Notes under the pieces: model-generated
Told to the model about the DNA's origin: nothing
Database searches by the model: none
Seen by the model: the letters and a program-made list of their open reading frames with translations, nothing else
Translations under genes and position numbers: made by a program
NCBI RefSeq assembly: GCF_014650955.1
Contig: NZ_BMVY01000001.1
Location: 930,001-994,000 of the forward strand
DNA length: 64,000 bases
Reading direction: 5' to 3'
Source of the DNA: Streptomyces tauricus
Lineage (GTDB): Bacteria > Actinomycetota > Actinomycetes > Streptomycetales > Streptomycetaceae
In this document: piece after piece, positions 43,326-53,458 of the stretch
Layout: each line of letters opens with the position of its first letter
How positions within the stretch are numbered: position 1 is the first letter of the stretch

Positions 43326-43663
43326 GTCATATCCCTTTCGGGGCAGTACCCGGGGGCCCGCACTGTGTGGACCCCTGTGACGCCGCAATTGACCCCGTCC
43401 GGAATGAAACGCCGGAAATACAAAAGTGCCCGACGAATACGAATTCGCCTGCGGCACTTGAAGTGTGCGGGAACTACAACTGCAACTGGATCAAGACTAT
43501 CACGCAGGGCCCGTCAGGCAACGGCACGGCCGCACCCCCGGAAAACCGTTACCTACGGATCGCCGGACGGATCACCGGCCCTTGCGAAACCTTCATGGAG
43601 CGCTCCGCGCGAGGTCCGTGCAGGACTATGGAAACTGACGACTCGTCAGGTTACGCTCCGCGC
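43326..43663. other. Divergent intergenic region between csp and the DapB-like gene
   Basis: No gene is supported in these 338 bp. It contains AAGTGCC/GGCACTT inverted arms near 43431-43460 and, at the right end, the operator-like palindrome and -10 box described separately. The left part is the presumed csp leader. Confidence 0.5.
43635..43657 (+). promoter_or_regulatory. Palindromic operator and -10 box of the DapB-like gene
   Basis: CTGACG-ACT-CGTCAG (43635-43649) is a perfect inverted repeat that sits in the -35/-10 spacer. TACGCT (43652-43657) follows, six bases before ATG 43664. A repressor bound here would block RNA polymerase. TetR family proteins often use sites of this form. Confidence 0.65.
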
Positions 43664-44737
43664 ATGATTCCCACGGTGGTCTGGGGTACCGGCAATGTCG
43701 GCCGCGCCGCGATCCGTGCGGTCGACGCGCACCCGGCGCTCGATCTCACGGCCGTGCTCGTCCACAGCCCCGACAAGGTCGGACGCGACGCGGGCGACCT
43801 CGGCGGTCTCGGCCGGGGCCTGGGGGTCGCTGCGACCGACGACATCGACGCCGTACTGGCCGCGGCCCCCCGGGCCGTCGTCTACGCGGCCTCCGGAGAC
43901 ATCCGGCCCGACGAGGCGCTGGCCGACCTGGGCCGGGCGATCCGCGCCGGTGCCGTGGTCGTCACCCCCTCGCTGTATCCGCTCTACGACCAGCGCAACG
44001 CCCCGCCCGAGTTCCGTGACCCCGTGCTGGCCGCCGTCGCCCACGGCGGCGGCTCGCTGTTCGTCTCCGGCGTCGACCCCGGCTGGGGAAACGACGTACT
44101 GCCCCTGCTGATGAGCGGTCTCGGCACGGTCGTCGACGGCATCCGCTGCCAGGAGATCTTCGACTACTCCACGTACGAGCAGGAGGAGTCGGTGCGGTTC
44201 CTGGTCGGGATGGGGCAGCCCATGGAGTACGAGCCGCTGATGCTCGCCCCGTCGATCCCGACCATGGTGTGGGGCGGCCAGATACGGCTGATGGCCAGGG
44301 CGCTGGGCGTCGAGCTCGACGAGATCCGCGAGACCCTGCAGCGCCGTCCGCTCGACGCCACCGTGCGCACCCGGACGATGGGCGAGTTCGAGGCCGGCAC
44401 CCAGGGCGCGGTGCGCTTCGAGGTGCAGGGCATCGTCGAGGGTGAGCCCCGGCTCGTGATCGAGCACGTCACCCGGATCCATCCGTCCTGCGCGCCCGAC
44501 TGGCCCGTTCCGCCGAACGGCGACGGGGCCCATCGCGTGATCATCGAGGGCCGCCCGCGGATCGAGATCACCGTCGAGGCGACCGACGAGGGCGAGAACC
44601 GGTCGGCGGGCGGGAACGCCACGGCGGTCGGCCGGCTGGTCGGCGCCATCGAATGGCTCGTGGCCGCGGAACCCGGACTGTACGACGCGCTCGACGTCCC
44701 GCTGGCGCCGGCGGTCGGAAGGCTCGGCAGGAAGTGA
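43664..44737 (+). CDS. DapB-like NAD(P)-dependent reductase / amine dehydrogenase-like protein
   Basis: This 357-residue protein has a Rossmann start, VVWGTGNVGRAAIRAVDAH, followed by LTAVLVHSPDKVGRDAG and VYAASGDIRPDEALADLG, the pattern of the dihydrodipicolinate reductase-like/2,4-diaminopentanoate dehydrogenase group. VSGVDPGWGNDVLPLLM is a conserved central motif. True DapB is shorter, so this is not the lysine enzyme. ATG 43664 has a -10 box six bases before it and no ribosome binding site, so it is leaderless. A CMD-family gene follows by 25 bp. The substrate is unknown; a terpenoid or steroid-type degradation role would be a guess. Confidence 0.85.
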   Translation: MIPTVVWGTGNVGRAAIRAVDAHPALDLTAVLVHSPDKVGRDAGDLGGLGRGLGVAATDDIDAVLAAAPRAVVYAASGDIRPDEALADLGRAIRAGAVVVTPSLYPLYDQRNAPPEFRDPVLAAVAHGGGSLFVSGVDPGWGNDVLPLLMSGLGTVVDGIRCQEIFDYSTYEQEESVRFLVGMGQPMEYEPLMLAPSIPTMVWGGQIRLMARALGVELDEIRETLQRRPLDATVRTRTMGEFEAGTQGAVRFEVQGIVEGEPRLVIEHVTRIHPSCAPDWPVPPNGDGAHRVIIEGRPRIEITVEATDEGENRSAGGNATAVGRLVGAIEWLVAAEPGLYDALDVPLAPAVGRLGRK

Positions 44738-44762
44738 CACCGCGCACGCGAAGGAGTCCCGG

Positions 44763-45242
44763 ATGAAGGTCGACATACCCGAGGGCAAGAACCCGATCGA
44801 GTACGTGTGGGGCGACCTGGTCCCCGGTATCGGGCCCGCCGCCGCGAACTTCTCGCTGGCCGTCTACGCCCATACGACCCTCGGGCTCCGTGAGTTCGAG
44901 GCCGCGCGGCTGCGGATCGCGCAGATCAACGGCTGCCTCTTCTGCCTCGACTGGCGGACCGAGCGGGACGGGCTCAAGGTCGAGGAGGAGTTCGCCGACG
45001 CGGTGGCGAAGTGGCGTACGACCGACGTCTTCGACGCGCGCACCCGGCTGGCCGCCGAGTACGCGGAGCGGTACGCCCTGGACCATCACGGCCTCGACGA
45101 GGAGTTCTGGGACCGGATGACCGCGCACTACAGCCAGGTGGAGATCGTGGAGCTGACCATGAGCCTCGGGTCGTGGCTGGCGTTCGGACGGCTCAACCGC
45201 GTACTGGGGCTGGACGCCATGTGCGTACTGCCGGGGCACTGA
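44763..45242 (+). CDS. Carboxymuconolactone decarboxylase / AhpD-like protein
   Basis: This 159-residue all-helical protein carries RIAQINGCLFCLDWRTERDG, the CxxC motif of the AhpD/CMD family, near 51-70; the His that normally follows is replaced (LDWR). C-terminal VEIVELTMSLGSWLAFGRLNRVLG is typical. Such proteins act as peroxidase-like thiol enzymes or decarboxylases. GAAGGAG precedes the ATG. The gene is 25 bp after the DapB-like gene, so the two form an operon ending at the terminator at 45259. Confidence 0.9.
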   Translation: MKVDIPEGKNPIEYVWGDLVPGIGPAAANFSLAVYAHTTLGLREFEAARLRIAQINGCLFCLDWRTERDGLKVEEEFADAVAKWRTTDVFDARTRLAAEYAERYALDHHGLDEEFWDRMTAHYSQVEIVELTMSLGSWLAFGRLNRVLGLDAMCVLPGH

Positions 45243-45258
45243 CGGGCACCCGGGTGCC

Positions 45259-45293
45259 CCGGGACCGTCCGGTGGTGGTCCGGGCGGTCCCGG
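45259..45293. terminator. Bidirectional hairpin terminator
   Basis: CCGGGACCG (45259-45267) and CGGTCCCGG (45285-45293) form a 9-bp stem. A second palindrome, GGGCACCCGGGTGCCC, lies at 45244-45259. The site is between the CMD stop (45242) and the convergent cholesterol oxidase stop (45313). Confidence 0.75.
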
Positions 45294-45312
45294 TTGTGTG
45301 ACCCCGGTGCCG

Positions 45313-46992
<1,680 letters not shown>

Positions 46993-47093
46993 CTACTGGC
47001 ACCCTCGTGAGAAGTCACGCCATACCCTGAGGTAACTTTCGAACGATCACATACGGGGCAACACGCACCGCCCGTCCCGTGGGTGAGGGGATG

Positions 47094-48377
47094 TCACGTG
47101 TCGCGCAGCAGGCGCCGGGCGGTCAGCGCGAGGCTGAACTCGACCATGTCCGCCGGGCGGGCGAGCGACCGCCCGGTCAACTGCTCGCACCTCTTCAGCC
47201 GGTTGAGGACGGTGTTGCGATGGCAGTACAGCCGGACGCTCGCCCGCTGCGCCGAGCCGTCGCAGTCGAGCCACGCGGCCAGGGTGTCCAGCAGGATGTC
47301 GCGGTCGGACGGCTCCAGCCGCAGCAGCGGCCCGAGGACCTTCTCGGCCAGCGCGCCGCCCAGTTCCGGGCACGACATCACGAGGGCGGCCGGCAGCTGC
47401 TCGGTCAGCCGTACGGTGCCGCCGTCGTCCGCGCACATGCTCAGGGCCATGTCCGCCAGCCTGCGGGCGTCACCGACCGCGGCGAGGCCCGCCACGACGG
47501 GCCCGACACCGACTCTCGTGCCGGCGGGCGCGGTCAGTCCCACCGTCGGCTCGTCCCGGTCGCCTTCGCCGCCGCCGTCGCCGACCAGGACGATGCAGTG
47601 GTCGACCTCCACTCCCGTGTGCCAGTACACGCGCGCACCGGCCGGGACGACGACACCGGGCACGGATGTGCGGCCCGCCTGGCGTCCGCCCGCGACGGCG
47701 ACGACGGCGTACCGGCCCTGCTCCGGCAGGTCCAGGGCCTCGGCCGTCTCGGCGACGTCCGCGATCCGGCTCGTACCGTCGAGCAGGGCGGCGGTCAGCA
47801 GGCGCACCCGGTGCTCCTGGCGCCAGGCGTGCTGCCGCTCCACCTTCCGGTAGACGTCCGCCACGAGGGTGCAGTGCTCGTCGACGAAGTTCCATACGTC
47901 GGCGGCCACATGGACGAGCAGGCGGACGTCCTCGGGGGCGGTCCGTGAGGTCTCCTCGACCAGCGACTGCCAGATCAGGGATCCGCCGAGCCGGAAGGCG
48001 TGCAGCAGCGCGTCCAGCGGCAGCCCCTGCTCGGCACGCGAGGCGCCGATCTTCCATGAGCAGCGCAGGGCGGCGTCCCGGGCGCTGCGCGGGTCGAGCA
48101 GCGAGCCGACACTGTGCCGGAGCGATCGGTGCACCTCCTGCCAGGTGCCCGCGGGATCGCTCTCCAGGGTGCTGCGGTACGCGGGTTCCCGTTCACGCAG
48201 CGCCGCCACCAGACGGTCGGTCAGCTCCGGCAGGTTGTTCAGGAGCACCCGGGCCGAGCGGTGCAGCACGCGAAGGGCGTCGGCGTCGATCAGTGAACGG
48301 ACCTTGGGGGCACGCGACACCGCGGCGGACAGCGGTCCGTGACCGAGTTCGGCTCGGGACCGTAGGGCTTGCTGCAT
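47094..48377 (-). CDS. PucR/CdaR family transcriptional regulator
   Basis: This 427-residue protein has an N-terminal helical domain (LHRSARVLLNNLPELTDRLV), a GGDEF-like central region and the C-terminal PucR helix-turn-helix: LDTLAAWLDCDGSAQRASVR, LYCHRNTVLNRLKRCEQLTG. These regulators are activators of degradation pathways. GGGAGAA precedes ATG 48377. Its position 137 bp upstream of cholesterol oxidase on the same strand suggests that it may regulate that gene. A weak ACCG-CGGT symmetric element lies at 48508-48521 in its upstream region. Confidence 0.9.
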   Translation of the reverse strand: MQQALRSRAELGHGPLSAAVSRAPKVRSLIDADALRVLHRSARVLLNNLPELTDRLVAALREREPAYRSTLESDPAGTWQEVHRSLRHSVGSLLDPRSARDAALRCSWKIGASRAEQGLPLDALLHAFRLGGSLIWQSLVEETSRTAPEDVRLLVHVAADVWNFVDEHCTLVADVYRKVERQHAWRQEHRVRLLTAALLDGTSRIADVAETAEALDLPEQGRYAVVAVAGGRQAGRTSVPGVVVPAGARVYWHTGVEVDHCIVLVGDGGGEGDRDEPTVGLTAPAGTRVGVGPVVAGLAAVGDARRLADMALSMCADDGGTVRLTEQLPAALVMSCPELGGALAEKVLGPLLRLEPSDRDILLDTLAAWLDCDGSAQRASVRLYCHRNTVLNRLKRCEQLTGRSLARPADMVEFSLALTARRLLRDT

Positions 48378-48623
48378 CGCGTTCTCCCGGGGCGTCGGCT
48401 CGGTGCTCCGTGGTGGTGCGCTCACAGCGGTCCGTACGCGGCCGGCTGTCGGCCGCGGCTCCCTGCGATGGTCGGCACCTGTCTCGTCCTGCCCCGTAGA
48501 ATGACATACCGTCCAGTCGGTCCCTAGGGTTCTGCGACGTTCTTTTCCATCGGCCCGTGACAGGCGTCCTGCGTGCCCCGGGGTTTCAGGGGCATCCGGA
48601 AGCCGAACGGGAGGAGATGTGTC

Positions 48624-48983
48624 ATGTATCTGGCACGTGGAGGCGGGGACCCCGAAGGCTGGCTCTGGGCCCTGGGCGCGATCGCCCTGTACGCACTGAT
48701 CAGCTACGCGCTGACGTACCGGGCCCGCGCACGGCGCGGTTCCGGGCATCCGGCCCAGGACGCCCTGCACGACCTCACGGACCGGGAGGAGCCGCAGAGG
48801 CCCCGCCAGCGTCTCGTGAGCCGCGCGATCATGCTGTGCGGGGCCGCCCTGACCGGTCTGGCCGCTTACACCACCTCGGGTGTGGCGCGCGTGCTGGCGG
48901 TCGCGGCCACCGCTGTCGTGGCGGTCGCGCTGTGGGCGTACTACGACTACCGGACCCACACGCCGGCCGCCCAGCGGCGATGA
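48624..48983 (+). CDS. Small membrane protein (three TM)
   Basis: This 119-residue protein has an N-terminal helix (WLWALGAIALYALISYALTY, about 13-32), a charged loop rich in Arg and Asp, and two more helices near 68-85 and 88-106. GGGAGGAG lies seven bases before the ATG. It converges on the YihY-family gene with a 48-bp gap. I recognise no family. Confidence 0.75.
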   Translation: MYLARGGGDPEGWLWALGAIALYALISYALTYRARARRGSGHPAQDALHDLTDREEPQRPRQRLVSRAIMLCGAALTGLAAYTTSGVARVLAVAATAVVAVALWAYYDYRTHTPAAQRR

Positions 48984-49031
48984 CCTGGCCCCTCTGCGCC
49001 GTGCGGCGGGTCAGGGGCTGTTGTGCGACGG

Positions 49032-49997
49032 TCAGGGGCCGGAGCCCGGGTCCGGTTCCACGGCGTCGGTGATGCCGGCGCGGGCCGCTTCGAGCTGGGC
49101 GGCGAAGGCCACCCCGAGGAAGAGCGCGATCCCGGTGAGGTTGGCCCACAGCAGCAGGGCCACGAACGCGGTGAGGGGCCCGTAGACGGCACCGAACGAC
49201 CCGCTCTTGGCGACGTAGAGCGCCAGCAGCCAGGTGGCCGCGACCCACAGCACCAGATGGACCGCCGAGCCGAAGGCCAGCCAGGTGTAGCCGGGCTGGT
49301 CCCGGCGCGGAGCCCAGCGGAAGATCACCGCGGAGGCGACCCACACCAGCACCACGCCCAGGGGCACTTCGAGCGGCCCCCACCAGTCGAGGCTGCCCCG
49401 GGACCAGCCGAGGGCCTCCACCACCGACTCCCCCACCGCGTCACCGGCGACGAGGACGAGGAAGCCCAGCACGAGGGGCATGCCCGCGGTGAGGGCGAGG
49501 AGCAGGGACCGGCCGTACTTGGTGAGGAACGGCCGGTCGCGCTCGATGCCGTATATCCGGTTGGCACCCCGCTCGACCTGACCCATCGCCGAGGCCAGGT
49601 TGAGTACGGCGAAGGCCAGGCCCAGCCACATCGCGAGGGCGCCCCAGATGCCGGATCCGGCGCTGCGGGCCGTCTTGTCCAGGGCCTCCTCGACCAGGTC
49701 GGCGCTGGCGCCGGGCACGATCCGGCCGAGGGTCAGCTCGATGATCCGGCCGATGCTCTCGGTGTGGACGGTCGTGGCGACCCCCACCAGGGCGATGGTG
49801 AACGGCACCATGCCGAGGACCACCTGGAAGGCGAGGGAGCGCGCGTTGGTGAAGCCGTCGGCGTAGCGGAAGCGGGCGAACGCGTCCACCAGGAGGCGCC
49901 GGCCTCCGTAGCGGCGCAGCGCGGTGAGTGCCTCGTCGCCGGAGAGTTCCTCCCCGATCATGTCCCGGGTCTGCGGGACGTGTACGGCGGTACCCAT
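49032..49997 (-). CDS. YihY/BrkB-type inner membrane protein
   Basis: This 321-residue protein has six membrane helices and the family pattern: NARSLAFQVVLGMVPFTIAL, ALAMWLGLAFAVLNLASAMG, NRIYGIERDRPFLTKYGRSL, and FGAVYGPLTAFVALLLWANL. These proteins were first called RNase BN by mistake and are now regarded as transporters or envelope proteins of unknown substrate. GAGGAG precedes ATG 49997. It sits among other membrane stress genes. Confidence 0.92.
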   Translation of the reverse strand: MGTAVHVPQTRDMIGEELSGDEALTALRRYGGRRLLVDAFARFRYADGFTNARSLAFQVVLGMVPFTIALVGVATTVHTESIGRIIELTLGRIVPGASADLVEEALDKTARSAGSGIWGALAMWLGLAFAVLNLASAMGQVERGANRIYGIERDRPFLTKYGRSLLLALTAGMPLVLGFLVLVAGDAVGESVVEALGWSRGSLDWWGPLEVPLGVVLVWVASAVIFRWAPRRDQPGYTWLAFGSAVHLVLWVAATWLLALYVAKSGSFGAVYGPLTAFVALLLWANLTGIALFLGVAFAAQLEAARAGITDAVEPDPGSGP

Positions 49998-50266
49998 CGC
50001 GATGTCTCCTCAAGTCGTCCGTCCGGCGACCGGAGCCGAACGGCAGATGATCGCACACACATCCGGCCACGTCCGGAACGGGCCCGATCCCGGTCGGTTC
50101 CGCCATCATGGGGCCGACGCCGTCCGGGGCGCGGAACCCACCCCGGCTCCCGCGTTCCCGGTACGCCGCACAGCGCTCCAGCGCCCCCAGTACCCCCACC
50201 ACAGCGGAGTCGCACACGCATGGAACCCATCGACGCATCGCCGCGCGCCCTCCCGAAGGCGGTTTC

Positions 50267-50365
50267 GTGAGCGCGGCCCGCATTCCCGGGCTGATCCTGC
50301 CCGTCGCCTTCTTCTGCGCCTTCGTCGCCGCCGGCCTCTGGTACTGGCGTCACCGCGGCGACTGA
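50267..50365 (+). CDS. Putative 32-residue single-TM membrane peptide
   Basis: GTG 50267 (GAAGG upstream) opens VSAARIPGLILPVAFFCAFV and AAGLWYWRHRGD, a hydrophobic helix followed by a basic tail, and stops at 50365. The codons have strong G/C third positions. It is too short for confident calling, but the sequence looks like a real small membrane protein. It ends 24 bp before the convergent aldolase stop. Confidence 0.45.
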   Translation: MSAARIPGLILPVAFFCAFVAAGLWYWRHRGD

Positions 50366-50389
50366 GGCCGGGGTGACCTTGCGGGCGGG

Positions 50390-51460
50390 TCAGCCGGCGT
50401 GGCGGCGGATGTCCTGGAGGAGGTCGTCGATGCTCTGCGGGGTCGTCGCGAAGGAGGTGACGAAGCGGACCACGCCGGGCTCCCAGCGGTCGTGGTAGAA
50501 GGTGTACCCGTCGGCCAGCAGCCCTTCGGTGACCTGCTGGGGCAGCCGGCAGAAGAGGATGTTGGCCTCGGCGGCGCCGAGGAGATCGACCTCCGGTATG
50601 GCCTTGACGCCGTCCTGGAGGCGGGCGGCCATCGCGTTGGCGTGGGTCGCGTTGCGCAGCCACAGGTCGTCCGTCAGATACGCGTCGAGCTGGGCGGCGT
50701 GGAAGCGCATCTTGGAGGCGAGCTGACCGGCCCGCTTGGCGCGGAAGCCGAGCTCGGCGGTGAGGGAGCGGTCGAAGACGACGATCGCCTCGGCGGTCAT
50801 CGTGCCGTTCTTGGTGGCTCCGAACGACAGCAGGTCGACCCCGGCCTTCCAGGTCAGCTCGGCCGGGCTGGCCCCGAGGGCCGCGACGGCCCCGGCGAAG
50901 CGCGCGCCGTCCATGTGGAACCGCAGGCCGGGCTCCTTCACGATGGAGCCGAGGGTGCGCAGTTCGTCGAGGGAGTAGACGGAGCCGGTCTCGGTGGCCT
51001 GGGTGAGGCTCACCACGGAGGGCTCCACACTGTGCACGTCCCCGGCCTTGTTGCGGACGGCCGCGCGGAGTTCGTCCGCGTCGATCTTCGCGTCGTCGCC
51101 GCCGAGGGGTACGAGCTTCGCGCCCGCGGTGTAGAACTCCGGCGCGCCGCACTCGTCGTTGTTGATGTGGCTGTCGCGGTGGCACAGGACGCTGCCCCAG
51201 GGCGGGGTGAGCGCGGCCAGGCTCAGGGCGTTCGCGGCGGAGCCGGTGGAGACGATCAGAAGGTCGACGTCCCGTTCGAAGATCTCGGACAGCTTGCCGC
51301 GGACACCGGCCGTGATGCCGTCCGACCCGTAGGGCGAGGCCGGTCCCGAGGCGGCCCGGACCACCGCGTCGACTATCTCCGGGGAGGCGCCGGCCGCGTT
51401 GTCGCTGCTGAAGGTACGGGCGGCGGCGGGAGTGGGGGCGGCGGTCGTGCTGTTGCTCAT
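50390..51460 (-). CDS. Low-specificity L-threonine aldolase (beta-eliminating lyase family)
   Basis: This 356-residue PLP enzyme shows family landmarks: FSSDNAAGASPEIVDAVV, STGSAANALSLAAL, CHRDSHINNDECGAPEFYT, RFHMDGARFAGAVA and the Schiff-base Lys in LSFGATKNGTMTAEA. The reaction is retro-aldol cleavage of L-threonine or allo-threonine to glycine and acetaldehyde. Its start overlaps the stop of the TetR gene by 4 bp (ATGA), so the two are coupled. Length is normal. Confidence 0.92.
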   Translation of the reverse strand: MSNSTTAAPTPAAARTFSSDNAAGASPEIVDAVVRAASGPASPYGSDGITAGVRGKLSEIFERDVDLLIVSTGSAANALSLAALTPPWGSVLCHRDSHINNDECGAPEFYTAGAKLVPLGGDDAKIDADELRAAVRNKAGDVHSVEPSVVSLTQATETGSVYSLDELRTLGSIVKEPGLRFHMDGARFAGAVAALGASPAELTWKAGVDLLSFGATKNGTMTAEAIVVFDRSLTAELGFRAKRAGQLASKMRFHAAQLDAYLTDDLWLRNATHANAMAARLQDGVKAIPEVDLLGAAEANILFCRLPQQVTEGLLADGYTFYHDRWEPGVVRFVTSFATTPQSIDDLLQDIRRHAG

Positions 51461-52146
51461 GCCGTGGGTCCTGACTTTCCGTTGAGAGGGGTGCGGTGAG
51501 GGGCCGCGCGCGTCGGGTCGGCGGCGGTGACGAGCTGACGCAGGGCCCCGTAGTAGACCTCGTGGTCGGTCAGGACGGGCAGGATCGCCGCCACGTCACC
51601 GGTCAGCGCCGGGTAGTCCGCCGGGTCGAGGGAGGCCAGGGCGGTACGGGTGAGCGCCTGGGTGGCCCTGGGATCACGGTGGTCCACGAAACTCGCGCTG
51701 CCGAGGGTGAGCAGGTAGACGCGCCGGTAGACGGTGATCGCCTCCTCGTGGGTCATCCCGGCCGCGAGGCTGTCCGCGAGCTGCGGCTCGACGAGACGGG
51801 CCAGCAGGTGCGGGCCGAGCCAGGGGCGGGAGCCCCGCAGCGCGACCAGCCCCGGATGGGCCGACAGCAGGCGGTACAGGGCGGTGAACCGCGTCTCGGT
51901 GGCCTCGGCCCAGTCGGTGCCCGGCTCGATCTCGGGCAGCCGGGCGGCCAGATGGTCGGTGCACAGGTCCAGCAGACCGGCCAGATCGGTGCAGCGGCGC
52001 TGGAGGGAGGCGAGGGAGATGCCGAGCCGGGCGGCCAGCGCGCGGAATGTCAGCGCTTCGGGGCCGGCCTCGTCGACCAGTCGCAGGGCTGTCTCGGCGA
52101 TCCGGTCGGGGGTCGCACGGTCCAGGGACGGGGAGTTCCGTGGCAT
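51457..52146 (-). CDS. TetR family regulator coupled to threonine aldolase
   Basis: This 229-residue protein has a TetR helix-turn-helix near 14-60: RIAETALRLVDEAGPEALTF, RALAARLGISLASLQRRCTD. C-terminal domain is TetR_C-like (LSAHPGLVALRGSRPWLGPH). ATG 52146 has no ribosome binding site, but TACACT lies seven bases upstream, so it is leaderless. TACGG-TACG-CCGTA overlaps that promoter and is the likely autoregulatory site. The threonine aldolase gene overlaps its 3' end by 4 bp. Confidence 0.9.
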   Translation of the reverse strand: MPRNSPSLDRATPDRIAETALRLVDEAGPEALTFRALAARLGISLASLQRRCTDLAGLLDLCTDHLAARLPEIEPGTDWAEATETRFTALYRLLSAHPGLVALRGSRPWLGPHLLARLVEPQLADSLAAGMTHEEAITVYRRVYLLTLGSASFVDHRDPRATQALTRTALASLDPADYPALTGDVAAILPVLTDHEVYYGALRQLVTAADPTRAAPHRTPLNGKSGPTA

Positions 52147-52153
52147 GCGTGTC

Positions 52154-52171
52154 AGTGTACGGTACGCCGTA
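52154..52171 (-). promoter_or_regulatory. -10 box and operator of the TetR-aldolase operon
   Basis: On the minus strand TACACT (52154-52159) is the -10 box, seven bases before the ATG. Immediately upstream and overlapping by two bases is the perfect inverted repeat TACGG-TACG-CCGTA (52158-52171). Confidence 0.65.
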
Positions 52172-52372
52172 TCGGACGCGTCGTGGGTAGCAGTGAGTGC
52201 GCGGTGGCGTCGTGTTCGGCGGCGCGACGCACTGAGCGGCGCGCCCGCGAACGCGGGTGACCCGGCCTCCCCCAAGGGGCGACCGGGTCACAGCGCGCGG
52301 AGCGCGCGCACGGAGCACGTGCGGGGCCTGGCACGGGCCGTGCGGTTCACCGCCCGTGCCGGGGCCCTCTCC

Positions 52373-52825
52373 TCACCGGCTCCGCGGTGGCGTCGAGAAC
52401 GACTCGTCGAAGTCCTCCTCCCGGACCACGCTCAGGGCCCAGATGATGAACCCCGAGAAGGCGATCATCACGATCGACCAGACCGGGTAGTACGGCATCG
52501 AGAGGAAGTTCCCGATGATGATGAGACCACCGATGGCCATACCGGCGACCCTCGCCCAGGTCGACGCCTGGAAGAGACCGATGCTGACGATCACGGCCGC
52601 GACACCCAGGGCGAGATGGATCCAGCCCCAGGAGGTGAGGTCGAACTCGAAGACGTAGTTGGGTGTGTTGACGAAGAGATCGTCCTCGGCGATGGCCATG
52701 ATCCCGCGGAGTATGTCGAGCACACCCGCGATCATGAGCATGATGGCCGCGAAGACCGTCAGGCCTTCGGCCCAGTGACGCTTGGTCGAGTGCGTTTGCG
52801 TGTGACCGGTGTGTGTCGCAGTCAT
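52373..52825 (-). CDS. DUF7144 family membrane protein
   Basis: This 150-residue protein has four helices. HWAEGLTVFAAIMLMIAGVLDILRGI starts the first; SWGWIHLALGVAAVIVSIGLFQ and WARVAGMAIGGLIIIGNFLS are the second and third. The pattern matches the DUF7144 small membrane family. GAGG precedes ATG 52825. It lies 33 bp downstream of the SHOCT gene on the same strand, so the two are probably co-transcribed. Function unknown. Confidence 0.85.
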   Translation of the reverse strand: MTATHTGHTQTHSTKRHWAEGLTVFAAIMLMIAGVLDILRGIMAIAEDDLFVNTPNYVFEFDLTSWGWIHLALGVAAVIVSIGLFQASTWARVAGMAIGGLIIIGNFLSMPYYPVWSIVMIAFSGFIIWALSVVREEDFDESFSTPPRSR

Positions 52826-52858
52826 ACCGATGCCTCGTTTCAGAGTCGTGCGATGCGG

Positions 52859-53314
52859 TCAGCGACCGGCCGCCGCATGCGTGGCGCCCGTACGTCCCGA
52901 GGTACCGGAGCCGCTCAGCACCAGCTCCTTCGCCCGGTGGAACTCCTCCTCCGTGATGTCGCCGCGGGCCTTGATCTCGGACAGCCTGGCGAGTTCGTCG
53001 ACGCTGCTCGGCCGGTCCGAGCCGCGGGCCGTCTCCCGGACGTACGAATCGAAGGCCTGCTGCTGCGCACGCGCCTGTGCTACCTCGCGGTGGCCCATGT
53101 TCTTGCCCCGGGCGATCACGTAGACGAAGACGCCGAGGAACGGCAGGAGGACCACGAAGGCCAGCCAGCCGGCCTTGCCCCAGCCACTCATGTCGTCGTC
53201 CCGGAAGATGTCGACGACGATCCGGAACAGCAGGACGAACCACATGATCCACAGGAAGAAGACCAGCATGGACCAGAAGACGCTCATGAGCGGATAGTCG
53301 TAGGCGAGGTACAT
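52859..53314 (-). CDS. Membrane protein with PLDc_N and SHOCT domains
   Basis: This 151-residue protein has an N-terminal hydrophobic region (SVFWSMLVFFLWIMWFVLLF, then WGKAGWLAFVVLLPFLGVFVYVIARG), typical of PLDc_N modules, and a C-terminal SHOCT motif: VDELARLSEIKARGDITEEE, FHRAKELVL. SHOCT segments are short helical interaction tails. GGAGGAAAG precedes ATG 53314. The gene leads a likely two-gene unit with DUF7144. Confidence 0.9.
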   Translation of the reverse strand: MYLAYDYPLMSVFWSMLVFFLWIMWFVLLFRIVVDIFRDDDMSGWGKAGWLAFVVLLPFLGVFVYVIARGKNMGHREVAQARAQQQAFDSYVRETARGSDRPSSVDELARLSEIKARGDITEEEFHRAKELVLSGSGTSGRTGATHAAAGR

Positions 53315-53458
53315 GTCTTTCCTCCGTCCTGGGCGTGCGCCCAGCCGTTTTCCACCGATTTCAGCGTGCCCCGGTCAAAGAGCCGACAGCCTCACCCGGA
53401 GCGGGTGAGAGGACCGGCCACGTACCGCGCGGGCGCGGGCGTTCCGGCCGCGGCCGGT

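Noticed and set aside
43367..43663. Upstream extension of the DapB-like protein
   Set aside because: The added residues are low in family signal and the palindrome and -10 box lie within it.
48508..48521. TetR-type operator ACCGTCCAGTCGGT
   Set aside because: Only five of seven positions are symmetric and no TetR gene is adjacent; kept as a comment only.
50106..51185. Long Arg-rich frame opposite the threonine aldolase region
   Set aside because: It is the other reading frame of the aldolase gene, with Arg/Pro composition typical of GC-rich shadows.
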